Shown here: one piece after another, positions 1-9,190 of the stretch | Layout of the letters: each line of letters starts with the position of its first letter | Position numbering within the stretch: the stretch's first letter is position 1 | Source of the DNA: Epiperipatus broadwayi | Taxonomy: Eukaryota > Onychophora > Udeonychophora > Euonychophora > Peripatidae | Length of the DNA: 64,000 nt | Reading direction: 5' to 3' | Assembly (NCBI GenBank): GCA_028023455.1 | Contig: JAQFVV010000112.1 | Location: forward strand, 866,001 to 930,000 | The notes under the pieces: generated by a model | Seen by the model: only the letters and a program-made list of their open reading frames with translations | Told to the model about the DNA's origin: nothing | Database searches by the model: none | Position numbers and translations under genes: made by a program

Positions 1-560
1 TCCATCAGCTATTATTAAGAAAACATTAAATAGACAACAAAAAAGACAATTATTGGTACTGTAATGTATCCATACATTCCAAAAATAGCAGACAAATTAA
101 GGAAAATCTGCAATCAGTATAACATCAGAACAGCTTTCCAGAGCCATACCACACTACGAGGAATTCTAACATCTACGAAGCCTAAACTTGAAATGCTGCA
201 AAGAAAAAACTGCATCTATGAAATACCATGTGAATGTGAAGATCATATATTGGTGAAACCAGCCATCCCATTCAAAAGCGCTTGCAAGAACATAAACTGA
301 TGATTAGAAGAGAAAAAACAGATGTGTCTAAGGTAGCAGACCATGTATGGACCAATGAACATATGTTCAATTGGGAAAATACAAAAATACTGGACAAAGA
401 AGAAAAGGTACAAAGAAGAAAATTTAAAGAAGCTGCTCACATAACAATGGCAAGAAATCCCATTAGCCAACTTAGTGTGACTATACATAATGTATGGAAA
501 CCACTAATCAGCTTTGCTCTGAGGAAAAAGTGGAGAAATCAGGAGGAACCTCATAGATAA
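1..560 (+). pseudogene. Penelope-like retroelement, 3' part of ORF (RT tail plus GIY-YIG endonuclease), frameshifted
   Basis: This is the C-terminal end of a Penelope-like element (PLE) polyprotein, cut by the window edge. One frame from about position 64 carries the linker typical of PLEs (TLRGILTSTKPK, then NCIYEIPCECED). The next frame, entered at about 243, carries YIGETSHPIQKRLQEHK and continues through ADHVWTNEH and RRKFKEAAHI to a stop at 558-560. Together these are the GIY-YIG nuclease signature, with the YIG motif, the conserved Arg (QKRL), a His and the KEA helix. A one-base shift at about 243-247 breaks the ORF inside the nuclease domain, so this copy is dead. In the family, the reverse transcriptase and the GIY-YIG nuclease together drive retrotransposition. 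The RT core would lie upstream of the window. Assignment to PLE is firm; the subfamily is not determined. Confidence 0.9.
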
Positions 561-595
561 GTATATGAAATTACTACATACTGGTGCCTTTGGCA

Positions 596-680
596 GGAAG
601 GCTCAGTTGGTTAGAGTGTTACCTTAAAATTCAATTATCAAGATTCTAAGGGCCCAGGTTCGAATCCCATGCTAGTACTG
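596..680 (+). repeat. tRNA-like segment (SINE head or tRNA pseudogene) directly after the PLE ORF
   Basis: A pol III box A-like stretch (GGCTCAGTTGGTTAGAGTG) begins at about 608 and a good box B (GGTTCGAATCC) lies at about 657. The anticodon-arm region between them is abnormal and too long for a simple cloverleaf (positions 627-650 are AT-rich), so I do not call a functional tRNA gene. It starts about 35 bp after the PLE stop codon. It may be part of the PLE 3' region or a SINE that joined it. Confidence 0.6.
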
Positions 681-702
681 TCACTGGTCAGGCCAGCAAC
701 AC

Positions 703-735
703 CTGAAGAAGAGAGGAGAAAAATACCTCTTGAAA
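703..735 (+). other. Hammerhead-like hairpin CTGAAGA...GAAAC downstream of the PLE ORF
   Basis: CTGAAGA (703-709), AG, a 5-bp stem AGAGG/CCTCT (712-716 with 726-730), a single T, then GAAAC (732-736). CUGANGA and GAAA are the two conserved strands of the hammerhead core, and PLEs are known to carry hammerhead ribozymes near their termini. Two extra bases before the stem and one after it depart from the canonical stem II register, and no convincing stem III is visible. It is a related or decayed motif, not a proven ribozyme. Confidence 0.4.
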
Positions 736-748
736 CATTGTGTATATT

Positions 749-893
749 CTAACCTGTTTGCTGTGATATTACTAACAGTTAGTGCATATACTAACCTGTT
801 TGCTGTGATATTACTAACATTTGTTTGCTGTGATATTACTAACAGTTGGTGCATATACTAACCAGTTTGCTGTGATATTACTAACAGTTGAAT
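749..893 (+). repeat. Minisatellite, about 42-bp unit, four copies
   Basis: Four direct copies of a unit containing GTTTGCTGTGATATTACTAA. Three copies extend to AGTTGGTGCATATA-like ends and one copy is shortened. The array sits in the 3' flank of the PLE and hammerhead-like hairpin and may be the element's terminal repeat region. Confidence 0.8.
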
Positions 894-1111
894 GCATTTG
901 GAATATTTAACTAAAAATTAAACTTTTCTAAAGACATTAAACACACATATTAGATGATGGAAATAGTCCAATATAAAAATACAGCTAGAACACCATCATC
1001 ACAAACCTTCAGAAAAACATCAATATATCTTACTTCTAGATGGCATCCAGCTATTTTCAACATCATTAGATTCTCTTTTTTATATATACATATCCAGGTA
1101 TATATATATAT

Positions 1112-3298
1112 TGTAACAATCCGGATAAGATAGACTTATGTAAACTGCACTACAGTGTGCCATCTAGGCATTTGAACCTAGAAAAATTTATAAAGTAGGC
1201 AGATATGTAAGTCAAAAAAAAAAATTTTTTTTTTTTAAACATTTTGATTCCGGTCATTAGCCCATGTCACTAGCTCAGTGGAATAGCAGAGATTTAATAC
1301 TATAATACCTTATCTAATTATAATTTCAATATTAAAAAATAAATAAACTAAGCCACTGCCAGTAATTAGCATACAAACATTTATTTATGCACATATATAT
1401 AAGATTGAAAATTGTTTTAGTATCAGTTTACATTTTAACATTTAACATTATTTTTAACTTTACTTTAGATTTTAAATTACATTTTAATTTCTATTATATT
1501 ATAAGTTTACATTTTAATTAAGTTCGCACAGATGGGATTATAAAAGCTTGTTTTAATATGTTGCATATAGATCGGTTACATAGATTACAACGGTCAAAAA
1601 CATTTCAAAATCAACATAAACGATCAAAATATAAAATCATTGATACCGACAATTGCAGAGGGAAATTTATAAGTAACCCAATAGTATTCACCATAAGATA
1701 CTTGCATTGTCACCAATAACTTAAAAGACATCCGAATAAATACATTTTAGATACTCACCGTAAGGTATCATTATTTATCGAATGTCTATATATTTTGATC
1801 AAATATGAAAACCCAAAACATACTTAACCAATAACCAATCCATGCAAACGTCTATAAACAACTTAAATTTAATGCATTTTTGTTTAGTGTCGAGTATGAA
1901 TAGACTACATAGATTTGCATTTGAAAATAAACATTCTATCCCTATTTAACCTTAGGCTAAAATTCGTAGTCAAACTGGCATCAATCCATCTGATATATCG
2001 ATGTATTCAATATAATACGAAATACGGTGGCACAAAAAGTTAAGAGAAGAAATTGCCTCTCTTCAGATAGGAATATTACATCTATCTGACAAGAAGGGCA
2101 ATAAAACAAAAACTCCATAGAAAGGAACTGCGGTATCTGACTTATAATTCCTTCCATAGGCAAACGGAAGTGTGCGGCATATGAAGCGATTCTGCCCGTA
2201 GCGAATCCATATTACATCTACTAATCACACCAATATATCCAATCCATTGACCCAATTCAACCACGAAACAAATAACCTAAGATTACCCTCCCCTAATATA
2301 ACTTTACAAATCTATACAGCCATTCACACCCGACTTAAGTTTAACATTTTTATAATTTAACTTAACAGAAAACAGAAATCATAATAAAACTTAAAGAACA
2401 AAAAAATAAATAAATGGAAATGATTTTAAATATATATAAAAAAAGAAATACATCAAATAACATTATTAATAAATTAAGTTGGTCAGATAGGATAATATTG
2501 CAATCATTTAAATATGGAAAGTTTTAATTTAATGTTCATTATTTATAAAGTTCTTACGGTTTAAAACAGTTCATCTTTATCCGTTGCTTGCCATGAACAT
2601 GAATTCCCACGCCGTCCTAAGATTGGTATTCTGTTGGCCGATTTATTTATCCATCCGGAGGTTTTTGCTTTAACTGGTCCTCAATGTAGAAAAACGATAG
2701 TTCATTTCTCTTTCTTTCTTAGCAAAACTGAAGGGATTGAAGAGTGCGTCTTTTCAATCCCTTCTCCTTCACTTCTGCACTAACACATATCTGTCCTCTC
2801 TCAATAATAATCAATAACTAACTAATTAATAATTTTCAAACTTGTCCTTTTATACATAACTTTAGGATCCAATGGACGTTACATCATCGTTGATGATGAT
2901 CCTTCCGTTGAGGTCCGATTTACCTGATGAATTTCTTTCATTGGCCATTCTGTTCCTATTGTTTTCCTATCTGACCATTGCTTATACATTTTAGATGCCC
3001 AAGGCTAGTTTACTAATTAAAATAATCATTTCCATTTTACAAAAGATTAATTAATCTGTTTTCAAACTTAAACATATATTTTTATCTCTAAATCTTTTCT
3101 GAAAATTTAGTTTTAAAATACTTTTTCTTTAATAAAGTTTTATTTTAATAATTATTTATCTGTGCGATTTTATATATATGCGAGTTTAAGATGATTTTTT
3201 TATTTTAATTCTTAAAAAAGAAATTTTTATTGGCGAACTTTTTTTTTTTATATGTTTACTAATAAAAAATAATGTAACGTACGTATGTGCCCATTACA
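1112..3298 (-). mobile_element. Solo LTR (family 1, diverged copy A)
   Basis: About 2.19 kb bounded by TGTAACAAT (1112) and CCATTACA (ends 3298), inserted in a TA-rich track (TA dinucleotides on both sides). Blocks along its whole length match the LTRs at 31979-34071 and 34672-36751 and the solo LTR at 38960-41251. Examples are CATCTAGGCATTTGA near the left end, AAGTAGGCAGATA, and ATAACCTAAGATTACCCTCC near 2270. The direction is inferred from those copies, where the primer-binding site lies at the left end, so sense is minus. No internal domain adjoins it. Short frames within it, such as the minus one starting MPMEG near 2163, are not convincing genes. Confidence 0.8.
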
Positions 3299-3364
<66 letters not shown>

Positions 3365-3390
3365 ATATAATTAATATATATATATATGAT
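3299..3390. repeat. (TA)n microsatellite
   Basis: Almost uninterrupted TA repeats follow the right edge of solo LTR A, consistent with the LTR having inserted into this tract. Confidence 0.95.
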
Positions 3391-3724
3391 ATCCAGATAT
3401 AGATGGTAAATAACTTTGCATAGCATTAACACATGTTAAAGTGATTTTTTTTATATTATTGTTATTCATTCCATTCATACTCTTGCAGATATTAATTAAG
3501 CAATACCCATGTCCTTCCTTTATAAAATTTAGTCAGAAGTTATTTTGATTTGTTCAACAAATTCATAAAACATTAAGTTATTCATGTAAAAATATTAATC
3601 TCACCAAAATAAAAAAATTCTGTCTCATCACTTAGCAACCACCCTTTCTTGGTTTTACATAAATTTGCTCACACTTTTTTTTTGTACAATGAAATAAAGT
3701 TTATTCATTATGATAAAATAATCA
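3391..3724. other. Anonymous AT-rich DNA
   Basis: No ORF with a recognisable domain, no RNA gene and no clear repeat structure seen by eye. Confidence 0.6.
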
Positions 3725-3775
3725 TAATAATATAATATTAAGTCATCTATGCACTTTACTACTGTTTCACTATGC

Positions 3776-4234
3776 CAGGGGTGGGCAATTGTTTTGGCCA
3801 GGTGGAGGGCCGCATTGGGAGCCACTTTGTGGAAGTAAAGATTAATGGAAAGCCACATCTTTTTTCATAACACAATAAACACACTGCTTTATTCCCTGTA
3901 TTACCAAAGAAATATTTGTTTGTCCATTCTTTACTAACACATGACATTCGTCACCGATTTTACATTTTTTCGGAGGGTTCATTGTTTCACTAAAGTTGGA
4001 AATATGTATATTTGCTAATGCAAAGACAAAATTGTAATTAACCAGATCAACTGGAAAAGCACTGCACATCGTATCTACACTGTGCATGTGTATTGATGTG
4101 GCCATCCTAGTGAAAAAAAAGAGATGAATCTTTGGTTGCACATGGGAAGGAAATCTCAGTTCAAGACAGATTTTTCTGATTGTCTTAGCGGGCCACATAA
4201 AAACTCTTAGCAGGCCATTATTTGCTTACCCCTG
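3776..4234 (-). mobile_element. Internally deleted hAT transposon (459 bp) with perfect target duplication
   Basis: The left end CAGGGGTGGGCAA (3776) and the right end TTGCTTACCCCTG (ends 4234) form hAT-type terminal inverted repeats. The flanks are a perfect 8-bp duplication, CACTATGC (3768-3775 and 4235-4242), the length expected for hAT. Removing the element restores the PLE repeat unit sequence seen at 4400-4440, which confirms the boundaries. Inside lies the start of a transposase reading frame (see next entry) joined directly to the opposite terminal sequence, so most of the transposase has been deleted. It could only move with transposase supplied from elsewhere. Confidence 0.93.
3861..3982 (-). 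pseudogene. hAT transposase N-terminal fragment (BED-type zinc finger start), frameshifted
   Basis: On the minus strand a Met at 3982 begins MNPPKKCKIGDECHV. After a frame change it continues as EWTNKYFFGNTGNKAVCLLCYEK. The pattern of a basic PPKK start, a WTxKYFF motif and CLLC matches the N-terminal zinc-finger region of GTF2IRD2/ZBED5-like hAT transposases. The reading then runs into the terminal inverted repeat, so the catalytic domain is missing. The frameshift near 3945 is within the conserved block. Family assignment rests on motif recognition only. Confidence 0.7.
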
Positions 4235-4560
4235 CACTATGCATTAATTATCACTCTCTTTGACAGTTTTTATTGCCCCAGCAATCTTATTCAGAACATT
4301 GCTGGAGCAATCAAAACTGTCAAAGAGGGTGGTCATTAAAGCATTGTGAAACAATAAAGTTTTGAAGAAGATTTCTGGGGCAATCAAAACTGCCAAAGAG
4401 AGTGATAATTAAAGCATTGTGAAACAGTAGTAAAGTGCATAGTTGAAAGTTCTGAAGAAGATTGCTGGAGCAATCAAAACTGTCAAAAAGGGTGGTAATT
4501 AAAGCATTGGAAAACAGTAATAAATTACATAGATGAATTAATATTAGATTAGCTAATATT

Positions 4561-5671
4561 ATATTATATACATTTGACAATGCAATAAGAAAGATAAAAT
4601 AATCATTTTTTTATTTTAATTCAAATAAAATATTTCTTTTAAAATTAAGATGCATAAAACTTTTTTAAATGTTTCATTTATATTTACATTTATTCTTGCA
4701 TTCATTCTGATTTTGAACCAATTTCTACCTATTTTTTTAAATTATCTCGACTATTTTAATATTAACTATATTAAACTTTGTATAAACAAATAATTTCTTA
4801 TTGTTTTTTTTTATTTGCAATTTAATTTATGAATAGATATGTGATGGATTTACATGTTATATATTAATTAAAAACTATTGTTATATATAAATAGATCATG
4901 CTTTATCTATTTCAAGGTCATTTATGTGCTCTTACACATTAAAAATAATATTTTAGAATAAATTATTAGAAGAAATAATATAATAGGTAACAATAAAATT
5001 GTTTTAAAGATTTTTATTATAACTGGTTAAATTTAAAAAAACGAAATAATAAACTTTATAAAATAGATTAAAATAGTGGAGCTATTATTCTTATCAAACA
5101 TTTAAGTTAGAATTGGAAAAAAAGTACTTAAACAAATGTGTATTAAAATTTGTATTTGAACAAGTGTTTACTGCAAAAACAATATAATTAAATATATTAA
5201 TTATAAAGAAAATACATTTTAAAAAGTTTAATTAAAAATCTAATTTTGGTTTAAATGAAAAAAGTAAATAAGGAGATTAAAAAGGTTAAGATTGATTTCT
5301 AATTTTAAAGTTATATTTTTGTGTTGGAAGATAAAAGGGTTTGAAAAGAAGGTTTAATCACTTAAAGATAAAATAATTTAACCCGATGTCAAATTTCAAT
5401 CAATTAAATAATTAATGTATTTCAGTAATTAAATGTAATTAAAATATACTGAGATTACCAAGATTAGGTAAAATATACACATTCTGGATTCTTGATTCTC
5501 ATTCCAATCTTCCTAAGAGTCCATTATTATGATCGGCTAGAAAAAAAGAAAGACATCAGCTGCCTAAAGTCTATCTTGAATCTAACATAAATGAACCTGA
5601 AATGCTATTTTTAAAGAAATCCATTCTCTGAATGCAACAAAAAATGATAGCTAAACAACAAATGTCTCCAC
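4561..5671. other. Anonymous AT-rich DNA
   Basis: About 1.1 kb without a supported gene or repeat. Only short random frames are present. Confidence 0.6.
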
Positions 5672-5779
5672 AAAAGTGCTTCAGTCAAGTGTAGGTGGCC
5701 TAGTGATTAGCATAACTGCCTTCCAGGTAGCTGGCCGTCAATGCATTTGATATATGAAAAAAAAAAGTACTTCAGACAA
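5672..5779 (+). repeat. Retroposed 5' half of a tRNA-Gly-like RNA with A-tail and target duplication
   Basis: The insert 5689-5762 reads GGTGGCCTAGTGATTAGCAT, then an anticodon-arm-like CTGCCTTCCAGGTAG, then GCTGGCC, and ends in a short A run. This resembles the 5' half of tRNA-Gly(UCC), including box A and the UUCCA anticodon loop. There is no box B half. The flanks 5672-5688 and 5763-5779 are nearly identical 17-mers (AAAAGTGCTTCAGTCAA, with two differences on the right). These look like a LINE-type target-site duplication. It is best read as a retroposed tRNA fragment or a strongly 3'-shortened tRNA SINE. Confidence 0.75.
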
Positions 5780-5965
5780 AACTTATATCAGAGAAGAGAA
5801 ATCTCTTCCCATTTAAGAAATTGATAAAGGGCAGTACGGCCATATTTTGGAAAAGAAAGAAAAATAATAATAAATTAAACCAAATAATACAGATCATTGA
5901 GGGAAAAAAGTCATATAAATTAAGAAGCTTCACACTGAACTGCAGAAAAAACTCCAACTTAGAAA

Positions 5966-6330
5966 CATCTCAAATTATGTAAGGAAGGTATAGAAAATAT
6001 TAGGCATCTATTGATTGAATGTAAATGCTTGAAAGCAGAAAGGGTACAGATAATGAAGTTATGGGAGAATAGGTTTGAACAAAGTGACTATACAGAAAGC
6101 GAGTTATTAGCTTTTATGCTGGGTTTGCAAAAAGATAAGGGGGATTTAGATTTAAAGGCCATAAAGTTGACAAAGATCATGTTGTGGAAATGGGATGGAG
6201 CAGAATATGGAAAGACTTAGAGTGGGGAATGGAAAATAAAGTGGCTAACAGGTTTATCTGGGCATAGTTGCTGAGATATTCTTGACTTCGTTTAAGGAGA
6301 AGCCAAATACATCACATCACATCACATGGA
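5966..6330 (+). mobile_element. LINE, 5'-truncated copy (ORF2 C-terminus, 3' UTR, CATCA tail)
   Basis: The frame reads KLCKEGIENIRHLLIECKCLKAERVQIMKLW and runs to a stop near 6220, followed by a short 3' UTR. The copy ends AAGGAGAAGCCAAATACATC and then CATCACATCACATCACAT. The C-x2-C...H-x4-C pattern is the zinc-knuckle-like end of the reverse transcriptase ORF in several LINE clades; the first Cys is lost here. Sister copies lie at 15664, 59574/62497 and 56764. Upstream sequence is lost, as usual for LINE 5' truncation. The clade is not determined. Confidence 0.85.
6011..6220 (+). pseudogene. LINE ORF2 C-terminal fragment
   Basis: A 69-codon open remainder of the reverse-transcriptase ORF, with conserved segments KCLKAER, LLAFMLGLQKDKGDLDLKA and KIMLWKWD. 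All of these recur in the other LINE copies. It holds only the last part of ORF2 downstream of the RT domain and includes His-Leu-Leu-Ile-x-Cys of the terminal zinc-knuckle. It is not functional alone. Confidence 0.8.
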
Positions 6331-8720
6331 TAAACAAAAAACGATGATATTTTCTTACGGGAAATATAAAGGTATTAATTTTGTTTTTCTTGTAAACCTC
6401 CAGAATTATAACAATCTTTTCTCAATTGTTTTTGTATTGTTACTTAATCACCAAGTATATTATAACCTTAATACTATTATTATTTTAGAGGTTGAAATAA
6501 TAGACCATGAATTAAAAAAAAGAGAATGATTGTTTAATAAACTGGATGTGTGATATGTAGGCACAAACATAGGGGTAAATATTTCAACATACAATGGGAG
6601 TTTGTTAGTTTTGTTTAATTATAAACACTCCGAATATTAATTTTCTATTGTTATTGTTATTATAATATATTTGTATATCATTTTGTTATAAGTTATTTTA
6701 AATTAGATGTTAATGAGAATGTTTATTGTAATCATTTGTAATTAATGTTATTAAAATTATTGTTTTGAAAGTTTACTTAAGTTCTAAATGTTGCATTTCT
6801 TTTATGGACTCATTGTCACCACATCGCACGAACTCAAAATGTACAGCTGAAAATTAAAATGAAAAATCAATTCAGTTTAGAGCAATCTAACAGTTTAATA
6901 AGCACGTATCTCTTAAAATAAATAGAGATTTTTACTTGCTACATGCTGTCTTGATCCCATAGGTCATTGATGACATTGCCAATTATTAAGGTGTGTTTAT
7001 TAATATGAAATTAAACGATATATTAGTTATTAGTGAAAGTATTAATGATAATTACAGTTTAGTTAATAATATTATTTTAATAATAAATATTAAAGAACAT
7101 AAATCTAAAACTTGATTATAGATTTAAATTATAAGCCTTTCTTAATTTGTGCACTACCCATGGAAATCTGTAAAATCCCTCTTGATATTCCATAGGTAGT
7201 ATGAAGAATTAATAAATCAATGATTATCCTGAGATCTCCTTATTGTAAAGTTATTCTTAAGATATTGCCAATCTTAATTATCAAAAACAATAGGAATCAA
7301 AGTTATCTGTAATTATATCACTCATTAATTTAATGAGTGATTGAATTAAAACTGAATAGTTATAGATATGATATGATATATTGGATATTATTGTTAGCCA
7401 TGAGAGTATGTAGATACTTAATAAGGAGGAGTATCTGGGTATTCTCAAGCCATTGAACAGATATTTTGTATTTGTTTAATGTTAAGGGGATGTGATCTAT
7501 TTATAGGTAAATGAGTCTCACATTAATTATATTTAAATATGTCTTATTTTACAAATGTGTAATCATATAAAAGTAAATTGGGATAAATGCTAGCCATACC
7601 TAAATTCAAAGATTATAGTTAAAGAAAATGGTTGTGAAATAGTAAGTCTATTAATTGTACCTAGCCAGAGTCCAAGTAGAACCTAATGTAGGGACTTGGC
7701 TCCTCTGCTTAGGGTCATACCATCTATAGTCAGGCCACATATAAACTATGTATTTAATGTAAATTATTTAATTGATTGATAAAAAAGGAAGTGAATGATA
7801 CTGGTTTCTAAGTTCAAAGATTGCTGTTTAATTTATATAAGTTTATTATTCTTTTATAGTTGTCTTTAAAAAATATAGAAAACAAAAATTCACTTATACA
7901 CTTGGTAGACAAACTTTGTTCTACATGTATATATGCATTGGTTATAAAGTTAAAGATAGCTGGATAAATGAATTATATTTACAAGGGTCAACAGCATATA
8001 GGATTATATCCATGAGGGATTAAAGGTTTGGGAACTACTTACGACAAGTATACTTTATTATATAATCATACTTATAGATTAAATGTTTGATTAAAGATTC
8101 ACATTTTAAGTAAATCAGAATAAATCTTGGACATTTTATAAGAAGTACAGTTGATATATTTCTTATATCTCCAAACATAGTAGGGAGATAAACTAACAAC
8201 TAATTTAAAGGCAACTATTATAGAAATATCATTGCTAATTACTTAAATTTTATTAAATTAAACCATAGATATTAAAGATAGCCTTAATGGCTATGCTTGA
8301 CAAATAATTATATTTGGTATAGAAAATAAATAATCATGTACTAATAATTATATTATATTATTATAACAGTTTGTAAAAAAATTATTTTTTCTTTCTTTAT
8401 TTAAATAGTTTGCAGTTTTAAATTCCATGTCCATTTTATCATGATATCTATGAGATTTAACTTGGAATTATACATACTATGTTATATATTAGTCACTTTC
8501 ATCATTTCATATTATGGAAAATATTTTTTAATCATATTAAGATATATAAATAAGATATGTGCCTGGGATATTACCTGTCAGGCAATGTCTGAGTCAACTA
8601 CATGGTAACAAGCTACCATTATCATATATATATATATAATACAAATAAAATGGCCATTAATTAAAAAACTATTGTAATAACAATAAAATAATAAATATAA
8701 TGATAATAAATTATTATAAA
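6331..8720. other. Anonymous AT-rich DNA
   Basis: About 2.4 kb of noncoding sequence. I see no domain-bearing frame, no tRNA-like box pair and no clear long inverted repeat. Low-level repeat relics may be present but I cannot assign them. Confidence 0.55.
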
Positions 8721-8850
8721 GAGTCTTTCAATCCAAGTATTTTCTGTAAATTTCTTAACCTGTCTCAACTGCCATGGCATTAATGGAAATTGAGACAGGT
8801 TAAGAAATTTACTGAAAGTACTTGAATTGAAAGACTGTTTATAATAGTTT
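8721..8850. repeat. Foldback (hairpin) element, about 55-bp arms
   Basis: The left arm (TTATAAAGAGTCTTTCAAT, then AAATTTCTTAACCTGTCTCAA) and the right arm (TTGAGACAGGTTAAGAAATTT, running to GAAAGACTGTTTATAA) are nearly perfect inverted complements around a short centre near 8785. This is typical of a MITE or foldback element. No coding capacity. Confidence 0.85.
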
Positions 8851-9190
8851 ATTACTGTTTTATATATATATATGTGTGTGTGTAATTATATAACTCAATA
8901 TTTTGTAAATACAATAACTAAATAATTAAAAAAAATTTATCCACTTAGGAGCGCTTTCAATTATCCCAGTAATCTTTGTCAACTAAAGCTTTGAAAGTCT
9001 AACTTTCCCACAATTCCATGATCTTAATGTTTATTATATATATATGTGTGTCTTGTGTGATTTGGGTTTGCTCTCTCTTTTACAAATGTATTTCTGGTTA
9101 GCTATGTTTAGATTTGGTATCATATGAGATCGATTTGAGAACTTTTGCTGGTAAGTAAAAAACAAGTCTTTATATGCCATAATTATATAT
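8851..9190. other. Anonymous AT-rich DNA with TA/TG microsatellites
   Basis: Contains short (TA)n(TG)n tracts near 8865 and 9035. No gene is supported. Confidence 0.6.

Larger units (their letters stand above)
3725..4560. repeat. Inverted/tandem array of PLE-terminal repeat units (interrupted by a hAT)
   Basis: Units read roughly: CTGAAGAAGATTGCTGG, GCAATCAAAACTGTC, AAAGAG, AATTAAAGCATTGTGAAACA, GTAATAAAGTGCATAGATGA. One unit is on the minus strand (3725-3775 plus 4235-4297, before the hAT inserted). Two to three follow on the plus strand (4298-4560), giving a head-to-head arrangement centred near 4297. The same unit recurs at both edges of the PLE relic at 53950-56580, so I assign it to PLE terminal repeats. 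Hairpin ATTGC/GCAAT is conserved in most units. Confidence 0.7.

Noticed and set aside
596-680. Functional tRNA gene
   Set aside because: Boxes A and B are good, but the anticodon arm region is too long and does not fold into a normal cloverleaf.
749-893. CRISPR array
   Set aside because: The repeats are adjacent, with no unique spacers, in eukaryotic transposon-rich DNA. It is a minisatellite.
2920-2945. CTGATGAATTTC in the solo LTR as a hammerhead
   Set aside because: No GAAA strand and no stem II follow, and the other LTR copy has CTGATGG here.
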